A DNA stretch of 64,000 nucleotides, from contig NZ_WFIX01000190.1 of assembly GCF_009745985.1 (NCBI RefSeq), forward strand, positions 620,001 through 684,000, in the 5' to 3' direction. The stretch comes from Microbacterium karelineae (GTDB lineage: Bacteria; Actinomycetota; Actinomycetes; Actinomycetales; Microbacteriaceae). The translations under genes and the position numbers were made by a program. This document shows, piece by piece, positions 51,906 to 60,883 of this stretch (within the stretch, counting starts at the first letter, position 1; every line of letters begins with the position of its first letter). The notes under the pieces were generated by a model, which did no database searches, was not told where the DNA came from, and saw only the letters and a program-made list of their open reading frames with translations.

Positions 51906-51919
51906 CCTATGGATATAGG
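51906..51919. promoter_or_regulatory. AT-rich inverted repeat upstream of MFS gene
   Basis: CCTAT-GGAT-ATAGG stands out in a short AT-rich tract about 65 nt before the MFS start. It may be an operator for a regulator not encoded beside it, or part of the promoter (TATAGG, TATATGAT are -10-like). Confidence 0.4.
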
Positions 51920-51983
51920 TATATGATGACGGCGCACGCGACGACGCGGATCCAGAGCACGTACCGAAGAAGGCACCTCCTCT

Positions 51984-53336
51984 ATGTCACAGACTCAGAC
52001 CACGACCACGAACCGCGATCTGCGCGGTCACCTCGAGCACGCACCCATGACGGCGTATCAGTGGGCGATCGTCGCGATCGCCGTCCTGCTCAACGCCAAT
52101 GACGGATTCGACGTCGCGGCGATGTCGTTCGTCTCGCTCGGCGTCGAGACCGAGTTCGGCCTCACGGGCTCGGAACTCGGAACCGTCATCAGCGCGACGC
52201 TCATCGGCATGGCGATCGGGGCGTTCGCGATCGGTCGTCTGGCGGACATCGTCGGGCGCCGCTGGACGGTGGTCGGATCGGCCGTCGTCTCGACGGTCGG
52301 GATGTTCCTCGCCTCGTCGTCGGCCGACGTCGTCCAGCTCGGCGTCTGGCGTGTGCTCACGGGCCTCGGCGTCGGCGGGATCCTCGCGAGCATCACGGTG
52401 ATCACGGCCGAGTACTCGAACCGACGCTGGCGCGGGTTCGCGATCGGCCTGTACACGGCCGGATACGGCGTGGGCGCCTTCCTCGGCGGCATCGCCGCCA
52501 ACGGGCTGCAGGAGGGCTACGGCTGGCGCGCCGTGTTCCTCGTCGGCGCGAGCGTGAGCGTGCTGATCGTCATCGCCCTCGCGCTCATCGTGCCCGAATC
52601 GGTGCAGTTCCTCGTCGCGCGGCGCCCCGCGTATGCGGACCGGGCTCTGCGGGGGATCGCGAAGCGGGTCGGCTTCGATCCGGAACGCGCCTCCCTTGAC
52701 GCGTCGGGCGGATCCGGGGCGCACGAGACGGGCGCCTCGCGCATCGGGGACCTCTTCCGGGGGCGGATGCTGCTCGTCACCGTCCTCATCTGGGCGGCGT
52801 TCTTCACTGTGATGTTCGGGTTCTACTTCGTCAACTCGTGGACGCCGCGCCTCATGGTCGAGGCGGGGATGACGGCCCAGCAGGGCGTGTACATCGGGAT
52901 GGCTCTCGCGATCGGAGGCGCGGTGGGATCCGTGCTCTACGGCCTCGTCGCCGTGCGCGTCTCGCGGGAGCGGGCCCTCGTCGGCTTCCTCGTCCTCACC
53001 GCGATCGCGATCGTCGTGTTCGTGCTGTCGACCGCAGTGCTCACCGTCGCGTTCGTGCTGGGCGTCGTCACGGGGCTGCTCGTCAACGGGTGCATCGCCG
53101 GTCTGTACTCGGTCGCGCCCGCCCGGTACGGCACGGCGACGCGCGCGACGGGCGTGGGGGCGGCGCTCGCCGTCGGGCGCGTGGGGGCGATCTTCGCCCC
53201 GATCGCCGGCGGTGCGCTGCTCGACCTGGGGTGGTCGACCTTCGCTCTCTACGCCTCGACGGCGGCGCTCCTCCTCGTCGGGGCGGTCGTCACGGTCGCC
53301 CTGGGGTGGATCCCCGGATCGGACGACGGCGACTGA
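51984..53336 (+). CDS. MFS transporter, aromatic-acid/H+ symporter type
   Basis: 450 residues with twelve TM helices. GRLADIVGRRWTVVG between TM2 and TM3 is the MFS loop signature; NANDGFDVAAMSF in TM1 and the Asp there match the AAHS (benzoate/4-hydroxybenzoate) subgroup. Substrate probably an aromatic acid but unproven. ATG at 51984; no regulator gene adjoins it. Confidence 0.86.
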   Translation: MSQTQTTTTNRDLRGHLEHAPMTAYQWAIVAIAVLLNANDGFDVAAMSFVSLGVETEFGLTGSELGTVISATLIGMAIGAFAIGRLADIVGRRWTVVGSAVVSTVGMFLASSSADVVQLGVWRVLTGLGVGGILASITVITAEYSNRRWRGFAIGLYTAGYGVGAFLGGIAANGLQEGYGWRAVFLVGASVSVLIVIALALIVPESVQFLVARRPAYADRALRGIAKRVGFDPERASLDASGGSGAHETGASRIGDLFRGRMLLVTVLIWAAFFTVMFGFYFVNSWTPRLMVEAGMTAQQGVYIGMALAIGGAVGSVLYGLVAVRVSRERALVGFLVLTAIAIVVFVLSTAVLTVAFVLGVVTGLLVNGCIAGLYSVAPARYGTATRATGVGAALAVGRVGAIFAPIAGGALLDLGWSTFALYASTAALLLVGAVVTVALGWIPGSDDGD

Positions 53337-53561
53337 CACGTCGCCCGCGCCTGCGCGCGCGGATCCGAAATATCGTCACATCCGTCACGACTGTCACGGA
53401 TCGAGGGCGACACGCCGGGGCAATTCGCCCGCAGACCGCGGAAATACGCGGAAATCCGGGGCGAAGCGTTAGTTTTGTGCTCGGTCGCACGACCGAGCCG
53501 GGGGCTGGCGCTCTCGGTCCAACGATTCGTCACGGCGCCCCGGTGCCGATGGAGGAACACA

Positions 53562-53849
53562 ATGGCCGACAAGAACATCACCAAGACCGAACTCGTCGCG
53601 AGCATCGCGAGCGCCACCGGTCAGAGCCAGGCCACCGTCTCGGGTGTCCTCGACTCGCTCTTCACGACGGTCTCCGAGGCCGTCGCCAAGGGCTCGAAGG
53701 TCTCGATCCCCGGCTGGCTCGCGTTCGAGCAGGTCGACACGGCCGCCCGCACGGGCCGCAACCCGCAGACCGGCGCCGAGATCAAGATCCCGGCCGGCAA
53801 GCGCGTCAAGGTGACCGCGGGCTCGAAGCTCAAGGCCGCCGTCAAGTAA
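53562..53849 (+). CDS. hup: DNA-binding protein HU
   Basis: 95 residues. MADKNITKTELVASIASATG opens the protein; GWLAFEQVDTAARTGRNPQT is the beta-arm region with the conserved RxGRNP. ATG at 53562 with GGAGGA 6 nt upstream. Lacks the Lys/Pro/Ala tail of mycobacterial HupB. Upstream 225 bp holds a small inverted repeat (ATCCGT 53380-53385 / ACGGAT 53396-53401) and probably the promoter. Confidence 0.97.
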   Translation: MADKNITKTELVASIASATGQSQATVSGVLDSLFTTVSEAVAKGSKVSIPGWLAFEQVDTAARTGRNPQTGAEIKIPAGKRVKVTAGSKLKAAVK

Positions 53850-53865
53850 GACGACGTCGTCTGAC

Positions 53866-53905
53866 GCCGCGGGCGCCCTCCCCCCCCGGGGAGGGCGCCC
53901 GCGGC
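53866..53905 (+). terminator. 18-bp stem terminator after hup
   Basis: GCCGCGGGCGCCCTCCCC pairs with GGGGAGGGCGCCCGCGGC with a four-base loop. Very stable; no T-run. Confidence 0.8.
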
Positions 53906-53995
53906 GCGTGTGGCAGGGGCGCTTCGCAGCGCCTCCGCTCCCGTCGCTCGCGACGCCCGGGGGCGCGTTCAGCCGACCCGAATAGGATCGTCGGC

Positions 53996-55972
53996 GTGAA
54001 CCCCCGCGCGATGCGGGCCGCCGGGCCCCTGCTCCTCCTGCTCGCCGCGTGCGTCGCCCTCATCGGGTCGCTCGTGATCGCGGGTGGCGCGGATCCGCTC
54101 GCGCTGCAGGATCCCGGACCGATCGTCCGGTGGTCGCTCCCGGCGGCGAAGCTCCTCGTGAACGTCTCCGGATCCGTGATGCTCGGATCCCTCGTGCTCG
54201 CGCTCTTCGCGCTCGGGACCGAGGAGCGCGCGTTCGGCATCGCGCTCGACACGGCCTCGATCGGCGCGGCGGTCTTCACGATCGCGAGCGGCGCGACCAC
54301 CTTCCTCAACTACATGCTCGGGCTCAACCCGCAGCTGTCGCTCAGCTCGGAGTTCGGCGCGCAGCTCGGCAGCTACCTCACCACGCGCGAGATCGGGCAG
54401 GCCTGGCTCATCCAGACGATCGCCGGCGGCATCGTCACGGTCCTCGCCTTCGCGGTGCGCGGGTGGACGTCGACCCTCATCACGACGATCCTCGCCGCGG
54501 CGAGCCTCGTGCCGATGGCGACGCAGAGCCACTCGGGCGACCTCGCCGACCACTCCCTCGTGATCACCTCGATCGCGGTGCACATCCTCGGATCGGCCGT
54601 GTGGCTCGGCGGGCTCGTCGTGCTCGTCGCGGTCCGGCCGGCGCTCGACGCCCGGCGCATGCGGGTCGTCCTCGAGCGCTACTCGTCGATCGCGCTCGCC
54701 GCGTTCATCGTCGTCGCGGTCTCCGGCTTCCTGCGGTCCCTCGCCTCGATCGCGTCGCTCGATCAGCTCGTGGCGGATCCGTACGGGCTCGTCCTGCTCG
54801 TCAAGATCGTCATGCTCGCCGCGATGGGCGCGCTCGGCGTCTGGTATCGGCGCCGGCTCATCGCGAGGAGCGCCGAGCGGAACGCGATGTTCTGGGCCGT
54901 GCTCGCGCTCGAGTTCGTTTTCATGGGGATCGCCTCGGGCGCGGCCGCCGCGCTCGCGCGATCCGCGTCACCGCTCACGGAGGCCAGCGCGCCGATCCAG
55001 GAGACGCCCGCCGAGATCCTGAACGATGCGCCGCTGCCGCCCGAACTCACCGCGCACGCGTGGTTCACCCAGTGGGAGATCGACCCGCTCTGGCTGCTCG
55101 TGGGCCTGTTCGCGGCCTTCTTCTACGCGGCGGGCGTGCGCCGCCTGCGGCGCCGCGGCGACGCGTGGCCCGTGTACCGCACCGTCATGTGGATGATCGC
55201 GATCGCTCAGCTGATCTGGGTCACGAGCGGCCCCCTCAACGCCTACGGGCACTACCTGTTCAGCATGCACATGCTGCTGCACATGCTGCTCAGCATGGAC
55301 ATCCCGCTTCTGCTCGTCGCAGCTGCCCCCGTCACGCTCGCGTCGCGCGCGATCAGCAGGCGCGACGACGGCACGCGCGGCGGTCGCGAATGGATCCTGT
55401 GGGCCGTGCACAACCCGCTCGCGAAGGTCCTCACGAACCCGTTCGTCGCGGCGGGGCTCTTCATCGGATCCCTCTGGGCGTTCTACTTCTCCGACCTGTT
55501 CCGCTGGAGCCTCTACGACCACCTCGGGCACGAGTGGATGATCGCGCACTTCCTCGTCACGGGGTACCTGTTCGCGATGACGCTCGTCGGGATCGATCCG
55601 GTGCCGTGGCGCCTGCCATATGCGGGACGGCTCGTCCTGCTGATCGTCGTCATGGCCATGCACGCGTTCTTCGGCATCGCGATCATGAGCCAGGAGGGCC
55701 TCATGGTCGCCGAATGGTACGGATCCATGGGGCGCGACTGGGGCCCGACACCCCTCGAAGACCAGTACACGGGCGGTGGGATCGCCTGGTCGATCGGCGA
55801 GATCCCCACCGTCATCACGGCGATCACGGTCGCGATCCAGTGGAGCCGCAGCGACGAGCGGCAGCAGAGACGGCGCGACCGGCACGCCGACCGGACGGGT
55901 GATGCCGAGCTCGAGGAGTACAACGCGCGCCTCGCGCAGATCGCCGAGCGCGACCGGGCGCGCGGGCTGTAG
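53996..55972 (+). CDS. CopD/CtaG fusion, cytochrome c oxidase assembly or copper protein
   Basis: 658 residues from GTG at 53996, 7 nt after TAGGAT. The N-terminal half (about 8 TM) has a CopD-type core with VPMATQSHSGDLADHSLVIT and HILGSAVWLGG. The C-terminal half (about 7 TM) is CtaG/caa3 assembly factor: SMHMLLHMLLSMDIPLLLVA, HEWMIAHFLVTGYLF, HAFFGIAIM. Metal-binding His/Met residues are kept. The fusion is typical of Actinobacteria and serves copper delivery to cytochrome oxidase. Confidence 0.92.
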   Translation: MNPRAMRAAGPLLLLLAACVALIGSLVIAGGADPLALQDPGPIVRWSLPAAKLLVNVSGSVMLGSLVLALFALGTEERAFGIALDTASIGAAVFTIASGATTFLNYMLGLNPQLSLSSEFGAQLGSYLTTREIGQAWLIQTIAGGIVTVLAFAVRGWTSTLITTILAAASLVPMATQSHSGDLADHSLVITSIAVHILGSAVWLGGLVVLVAVRPALDARRMRVVLERYSSIALAAFIVVAVSGFLRSLASIASLDQLVADPYGLVLLVKIVMLAAMGALGVWYRRRLIARSAERNAMFWAVLALEFVFMGIASGAAAALARSASPLTEASAPIQETPAEILNDAPLPPELTAHAWFTQWEIDPLWLLVGLFAAFFYAAGVRRLRRRGDAWPVYRTVMWMIAIAQLIWVTSGPLNAYGHYLFSMHMLLHMLLSMDIPLLLVAAAPVTLASRAISRRDDGTRGGREWILWAVHNPLAKVLTNPFVAAGLFIGSLWAFYFSDLFRWSLYDHLGHEWMIAHFLVTGYLFAMTLVGIDPVPWRLPYAGRLVLLIVVMAMHAFFGIAIMSQEGLMVAEWYGSMGRDWGPTPLEDQYTGGGIAWSIGEIPTVITAITVAIQWSRSDERQQRRRDRHADRTGDAELEEYNARLAQIAERDRARGL

Positions 55973-56031
55973 GCGGCGAGCGCCCGCGACCGATCCGGTC
56001 GCCGGATGCCGCCTGAGGCCGCTGCCGCCGC

Positions 56032-57132
56032 TCAGCCGTCGTCGCCGGCGCGGTCGATCGTGATGTGCACCGCGCCGTCGTCGCGCACGTCGACGTCGGC
56101 GACCATCGTGAAGTACACCTCGCGCTCGACGGGGACGAGGGCGCCGGAGTAGTAGTCAAGCACCGTGAGCGACAGCCGGGCCATCCCTGACGTCGCCGAC
56201 ACCGTCCAGTCGTCGCCAGCGGGGACGAGCGCCGTGCGCGGCGGGTCGGCGAGCTCCCACACGATGTCGGACTGGGCGATTCCCGTCGCCGAGACCTCGG
56301 GCGGCGCGCCGAACGGGCATCCCGAGGGCTGCAGCACCGCCTGTGTCGTGCACTGCGAGACGAGATACTCCTCGACCTTCGTCTGCACGACATCGCTCAG
56401 CTCGTCGGTGGGCTGCGTCTGGATGTCGACGGGGATCACGTCGAACGGCTCCGTCGCCCGGACAGGCTGCGGAGCGGCGATCGTCGCCGGGGTGTCGACC
56501 GCGATCTCATAGTCGCCGGGGGAGAAGGTCAGGAGGGAGACCGCGTCGAGCGGCTCGGCTTCGAGCCCCGCCGGCGAGATCTGGCGCTTGTCGATCTCGA
56601 AGTCGTTGACCGTGAAGCGCCACGCGCCGCGCACCGTCAGGTCGATCACCGAGAGGGGGCTCTCGGCGAAGCCCCACTCGGGCACGATTCCCGTCGCCCC
56701 CGTGCGCTCGACCTGGAACACCATCTGCTGAGCGCTGCCGTCGAGCGTGAAGGAGACCGTGACCTCCGTGACCTCGCCGTCGTCCCCCTCCACCGTGCGC
56801 TCGCCGACGGCGGCGATGTCGGCGATCTCGCTCGTGAGCGTCGCGGAGCGCAGCAGCGTCTCGGACGCGTATCCGCGCCCGATCGCCTCGAGATCGGCGT
56901 ATTCGGGGGCGACGCCCGGCATCGCGAGAGCGCCGGACGCATCGGCCTCGGCGATCTTCTCGACGTACCGTTCGGCGAACGAGCTCGCGCTCCAGAACTC
57001 CTTGTAGAGCGAGAGGAAGCCGACGACGATCGCCGCGAGGAGCACGCCGAAGAGCACGAGCACGACGACGAGCTGCAGGATCGGATGCCGTGAGCGGCGC
57101 GCGGGCGCGTGCTCGTCAGATCCGGTGGACAT
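56032..57132 (-). CDS. membrane-anchored extracytoplasmic protein of unknown function
   Basis: 366 residues. Short cytosolic N-terminus, one TM (ILQLVVVLVLFGVLLAAIVV, about 18-42), then a beta-rich extracytoplasmic region with a NTF2-like part (FAERYVEKIAEADASGAL) and later SQCTTQAVLQPSGCPFG with two Cys. ATG at 57132 or GTG at 57138; TAGACT about 10 nt upstream suggests a leaderless start. No enzyme motif. Confidence 0.7.
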   Translation of the reverse strand: MSTGSDEHAPARRSRHPILQLVVVLVLFGVLLAAIVVGFLSLYKEFWSASSFAERYVEKIAEADASGALAMPGVAPEYADLEAIGRGYASETLLRSATLTSEIADIAAVGERTVEGDDGEVTEVTVSFTLDGSAQQMVFQVERTGATGIVPEWGFAESPLSVIDLTVRGAWRFTVNDFEIDKRQISPAGLEAEPLDAVSLLTFSPGDYEIAVDTPATIAAPQPVRATEPFDVIPVDIQTQPTDELSDVVQTKVEEYLVSQCTTQAVLQPSGCPFGAPPEVSATGIAQSDIVWELADPPRTALVPAGDDWTVSATSGMARLSLTVLDYYSGALVPVEREVYFTMVADVDVRDDGAVHITIDRAGDDG

Positions 57133-57216
57133 GGGCACAGTCTAGAAACGCTTCGCCTGTGGAGACGCTCCCCGTCGGCCAGTCGTTGCACGACCGTGCT
57201 CTCGTACGATGGGGAG

Positions 57217-58590
57217 ATGCCCGCTCCGACGCTCTCCGCCGAACAGGAGGCCCTGTTCCGGCTGATCGAGGACACGCAGGAGCACGTGTTCGTCACGGGC
57301 CGCGCAGGCACCGGCAAGTCGACGCTCCTGCGCCACCTCACGTGGAACACGAAGAAGCAGATCGCGATCTGCGCCCCGACGGGCGTCGCGGCGCTCAACG
57401 TCGAGGGGCAGACGATCCACTCGCTGTTCAAGCTTCCGATCGGCCTCATCGCCGACAGCGATCTCGACCAGTCCGATGCGACTCGCAAGCTGCTGAACGC
57501 GATCGACACTCTCGTGATCGACGAGATCTCCATGGTCAACGCCGATCTCATGGACGGGATCGATCGCTCGCTCCGACAGGCCCGCGCCCGCAGGCGCGAG
57601 CCGTTCGGAGGGGTGCAGATCGTCATGTTCGGCGATCCGTACCAGCTCGCTCCCGTGCCGCCGCGGGGCGACGAGGCGAAGTACATCGACGACCACTATC
57701 GCTCGTTCTGGTTCTTCGACGCGAAGGTGTGGGCGGGCGATCAGGCGGGCGACGGCCTGATCGAGATGGGGCGGCACGGCGCCGAGCTGCACATCCGCGA
57801 GCTGACGCAGATCCATCGTCAGGACGACGATGCGTTCAAGGCGATGCTCAACGCCGTGCGCTACGGCCGCGTCACGGCCGACATCGCGCAGGCGCTCAAC
57901 GACGCCGGGGCGCGCACGCCGCCGGAGGACGCTGGCGACCCGGTGATCACGCTCGCGACACGCAACGACCGCGTCAACTCGATCAACGCGAAGCACCTCG
58001 ACGCGCTCCCGGGGCGGGAGCAGACCGCGGTCGCCGAGGTCACGGGCGACTTCGGTCGCGGCGACATCTACCCGGCGGACGAGCACCTCAAGCTCAAGAT
58101 CGGTGCGCAGGTGATGTTCCTGCGGAACGACACCGGATCGGGCGGAGAACCGCCCCGCTGGGTCAACGGGACGATCGGCACGGTCACGAAGATCCAGGGC
58201 GACAGCGTGCGCGTCGATGTCGACGGCGACGAGTTCGACGTCGAGCCGGCGGTGTGGGAGAAGTATCGCTACGCGTACGACCCGTTCCAGAAGAAGCTCT
58301 CGCGCGATGTGGCGGCAGAGTTCACGCAGTTCCCGCTGCGCCTCGCGTGGGCCGTGACGATCCACAAATCGCAGGGGAAGACATACGACCGCGCCATCGT
58401 CGATCTGGGATCCGGGGCGTTCGCGCCCGGCCAGACCTATGTGGCGCTGTCGCGGCTGACCTCGCTCGACGGCCTGTACCTGACGCGCCCCCTGCGGCCG
58501 CGCGACATCCGGGTCGATGAGAACGTGCGGCGATTCATGAGGAACGCGTGGGAGAAGCAGGGCGCCGAGATGCGCGCCGCATCCGGGTGA
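57217..58590 (+). CDS. PIF1-like AAA ATPase / DNA helicase
   Basis: 457 residues, superfamily 1B. Walker A TGRAGTGKSTLL, Walker B TLVIDEISMVNADLM, motif III GDPYQLAPV, and C-terminal AVTIHKSQGKTYDRAIVDLG and YVALSRLTSL. ATG at 57217, 6 nt after TACGAT, so likely leaderless; upstream in-frame codons are rejected. Probably DNA unwinding in repair or recombination. Confidence 0.93.
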   Translation: MPAPTLSAEQEALFRLIEDTQEHVFVTGRAGTGKSTLLRHLTWNTKKQIAICAPTGVAALNVEGQTIHSLFKLPIGLIADSDLDQSDATRKLLNAIDTLVIDEISMVNADLMDGIDRSLRQARARRREPFGGVQIVMFGDPYQLAPVPPRGDEAKYIDDHYRSFWFFDAKVWAGDQAGDGLIEMGRHGAELHIRELTQIHRQDDDAFKAMLNAVRYGRVTADIAQALNDAGARTPPEDAGDPVITLATRNDRVNSINAKHLDALPGREQTAVAEVTGDFGRGDIYPADEHLKLKIGAQVMFLRNDTGSGGEPPRWVNGTIGTVTKIQGDSVRVDVDGDEFDVEPAVWEKYRYAYDPFQKKLSRDVAAEFTQFPLRLAWAVTIHKSQGKTYDRAIVDLGSGAFAPGQTYVALSRLTSLDGLYLTRPLRPRDIRVDENVRRFMRNAWEKQGAEMRAASG

Positions 58591-58654
58591 TCCCCGATAG
58601 GCGCACACGCACTCGCCGCATAGACTCGGGGCAGTCTGCATTCCAGGGGGTTAC

Positions 58655-59902
58655 ATGGCTTTCTCGCTTCGCCGCGGACGCATCGTCGGCGTCTCGTCCG
58701 TGCTCGTCGGCGCGCTCGCGCTCGCCGGATGCACCGGCGGCTCGAACCCGGAGCCCGCAGACATCTCGAACCCCCTTCCGGGCGACGTCGTGGAGCAGAT
58801 GCAGGCGGCGACGGAACGGGCGATGGCGGGCGGCGGTGCGCCGGGCGCGATCGTGGGCGTGTGGGTGCCGTGGGCCGGCGAGTGGGAGGCGGGCCTCGGT
58901 GAGACGGCCCCCGGATCCGGCACTCAGCCGACCACGTCGATGTCGTTCCGCGCGGGCGAGATCACGCGGTCGATGACGTGCGATCTGCTCTACGCGATGG
59001 ACGGCGGAGTCGTCGATCTCGACGACGAGGTCACGACCTTCGTGCCGACGGTGCCCCAGCTCGAGGGCGTGACGCTCGTCGACCTGTGCGACGGGCTGTC
59101 GGGCCTCGCCCAATCGGAATCCCGACTCTGGAATCACCTGCTCGGCAATCTCGACCGCGTCTGGAATCCGCGCGAGTTCGCGGGGGCGGGCCTCGGCGCC
59201 GGGGTCGGGAACCGCGACGCCTGGTCCGACTCGGACACGGCCTACTTCCTGCTCGGCATCGCGCTCGAGAACGCGTCGCACACATCGCTGCGCGAGCTGT
59301 ACGCCGAGCACATCGCCGAGCCCCTGGGGCTCGATCGCACCTACCTTCCGGCGGACGCGGCGGCGACCCCGGGCACGGACACGCTGCCCGGCTTCTACTC
59401 CGGCTCGCGGACCCAGCAGGAGGGCTGTGTCGCGGAACCGCGCGACGTGACCGAGCTGTCCGCGTCGATCGGCTACGCAGACAGCGGCGTCGTGTCGAAC
59501 CTGGACGATCTGCGCGACTATGCGGCCGATCTCGCGGAGCGCGCCGGATCGAGCGAGGAGCTCGAGCCGCGATGGGCCGAGTCGATCCCCGTCGATGCCG
59601 GCGGTGACCAGTGGGTGCGCGCCGCGGGAGGGGATCGCCTCCTCGGCTCGATGATCGGCCAGCAGGGCGAGATCCTCGGCTACAGCACGGCGGCCTACAG
59701 CGACGTCGACACGGGCCTGACGGTCGTCGTCGCCCTCAACAACTCCGCGGGCGGCGGCGAGCTCGCCGGCGCGCTGGCGCGGGAGCTCGCGGCGATCGCG
59801 ATGGAGGCGCCGAGCGATGACCGGCCGGAGGTGTCGCTTCCCTGGACGGCCGAGCAGGCGCACGGGCTCGTCGGCGACGCCGCGGTGTGCCCGATGGAGT
59901 GA
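58655..59902 (+). CDS. beta-lactamase/DD-peptidase-fold lipoprotein with degenerate active site
   Basis: 415-residue lipoprotein (ALALAGC, Cys near 26). It has the layout of class C serine hydrolases (serine beta-lactamase-like, PF00144). SxxK is replaced: FRAGEITRSM where FRIGSxTK is normal (Ser to Glu, Lys to Arg). YxN reads WSDSDTAYF, and the HxG segment reads QQGEILGYS. Catalysis is therefore unlikely. It may be a binding or scaffold protein in wall metabolism. Good SD AGGGGG upstream. Confidence 0.8.
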   Translation: MAFSLRRGRIVGVSSVLVGALALAGCTGGSNPEPADISNPLPGDVVEQMQAATERAMAGGGAPGAIVGVWVPWAGEWEAGLGETAPGSGTQPTTSMSFRAGEITRSMTCDLLYAMDGGVVDLDDEVTTFVPTVPQLEGVTLVDLCDGLSGLAQSESRLWNHLLGNLDRVWNPREFAGAGLGAGVGNRDAWSDSDTAYFLLGIALENASHTSLRELYAEHIAEPLGLDRTYLPADAAATPGTDTLPGFYSGSRTQQEGCVAEPRDVTELSASIGYADSGVVSNLDDLRDYAADLAERAGSSEELEPRWAESIPVDAGGDQWVRAAGGDRLLGSMIGQQGEILGYSTAAYSDVDTGLTVVVALNNSAGGGELAGALARELAAIAMEAPSDDRPEVSLPWTAEQAHGLVGDAAVCPME

Positions 59903-59922
59903 CCGGCTCCACCGCTCCGTGT

Positions 59923-59944
59923 ATTGTTCCATTGACAGGACAAT
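59923..59944. promoter_or_regulatory. candidate operator upstream of iolB
   Basis: ATTGT-N12-ACAAT inverted repeat that also holds a -35-like TTGACA (59932-59937). Fits a repressor site, possibly for the LacI protein encoded downstream. Confidence 0.5.
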
Positions 59945-59975
59945 TGCGGATCACGTGGGGCGAAGGGGCGCGACG

Positions 59976-60851
59976 ATGGGCGAGAACCGAATTCAGGCTG
60001 GCGACACGGCACACGATCAGTGGGCGATGGACGTCACGCCCGAGCGCGCCGGGTGGGCCTGCAGCGGCATCCGCTCGATCGAGCTGAGCGCCGGCGAATC
60101 GGCCGCGTTCGCGACGGGCGACGACGAGGTCATCCTCGTGCCGCTCGAAGGCGCCTACCGCGTCGCCGTCGACGGCGAGGGGGAGTGGGACCTCTCCGGG
60201 CGGACCGACGTCTTCGCGGGGCCCACGGACGTGCTCTACGTTCCCCGCGATTCGGCCATCACGGTCACCGCCCAGACCGCTGGCAGGCTCGCGATCCCGA
60301 CGGTCCGCGCGGAGAACCGCCATCCCGTGCAGCATGTGGCGGCCGATGACGTGCCGGTGTTCGTGCGCGGCGCGGGGCCGTGGTCGCGCCGCGTGCGCGA
60401 CTTCGGCAACGCGAGCGTCATCGACGCCGACCGCCTCATCGCCGTCGAGGTGATCAACCCCGGCGGCAACTGGTCGGGGATCCCGCGGCACAAGCACGAC
60501 ACGGCCAGCGCGCACGAGTCGCAGCTCGAGGAGATCTACTACTTCGAGGCCGCGCCCACGCCAGGCGGCCCAGGATACGGCCTCATGCGGGTGTCGTCGT
60601 CGGAGGCGGGCGACATCGACGTGACCGAGGAGGTGCGCTCGGGCGACGTCGTTCTCGTGCCCTACGGGTGGCATGGCCCGGTGACGGCGCCGCCGGAGAG
60701 CGACCTGTACTACCTCAACGTCATGGCGGGATCCACGGGGCGCAGCTGGAACATCACGAACATCGCCGAGGATGCGTGGGTCTCGGAGCGCTGGGCCGAC
60801 ATGGAGCCTGACCCGCGCGCCACCCGCGAGGGCCTCCCGAGCGCCCGCTGA
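59976..60851 (+). CDS. iolB: 5-deoxy-glucuronate isomerase
   Basis: Inositol catabolism, cupin fold, 291 residues. Two cupin-like halves; PRHKHDTASAHESQLEEIYYF supplies the metal-site His residues and Glu, and VPYGWHGPV the last His. ATG at 59976 with AAGGGG upstream. No other iol genes appear here, so it is isolated or part of a split pathway. LacI regulator follows 32 nt on. Confidence 0.92.
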   Translation: MGENRIQAGDTAHDQWAMDVTPERAGWACSGIRSIELSAGESAAFATGDDEVILVPLEGAYRVAVDGEGEWDLSGRTDVFAGPTDVLYVPRDSAITVTAQTAGRLAIPTVRAENRHPVQHVAADDVPVFVRGAGPWSRRVRDFGNASVIDADRLIAVEVINPGGNWSGIPRHKHDTASAHESQLEEIYYFEAAPTPGGPGYGLMRVSSSEAGDIDVTEEVRSGDVVLVPYGWHGPVTAPPESDLYYLNVMAGSTGRSWNITNIAEDAWVSERWADMEPDPRATREGLPSAR

Positions 60852-60883
60852 CCCGGCGGCCGCGGATCCGCCACAATGAGGGG

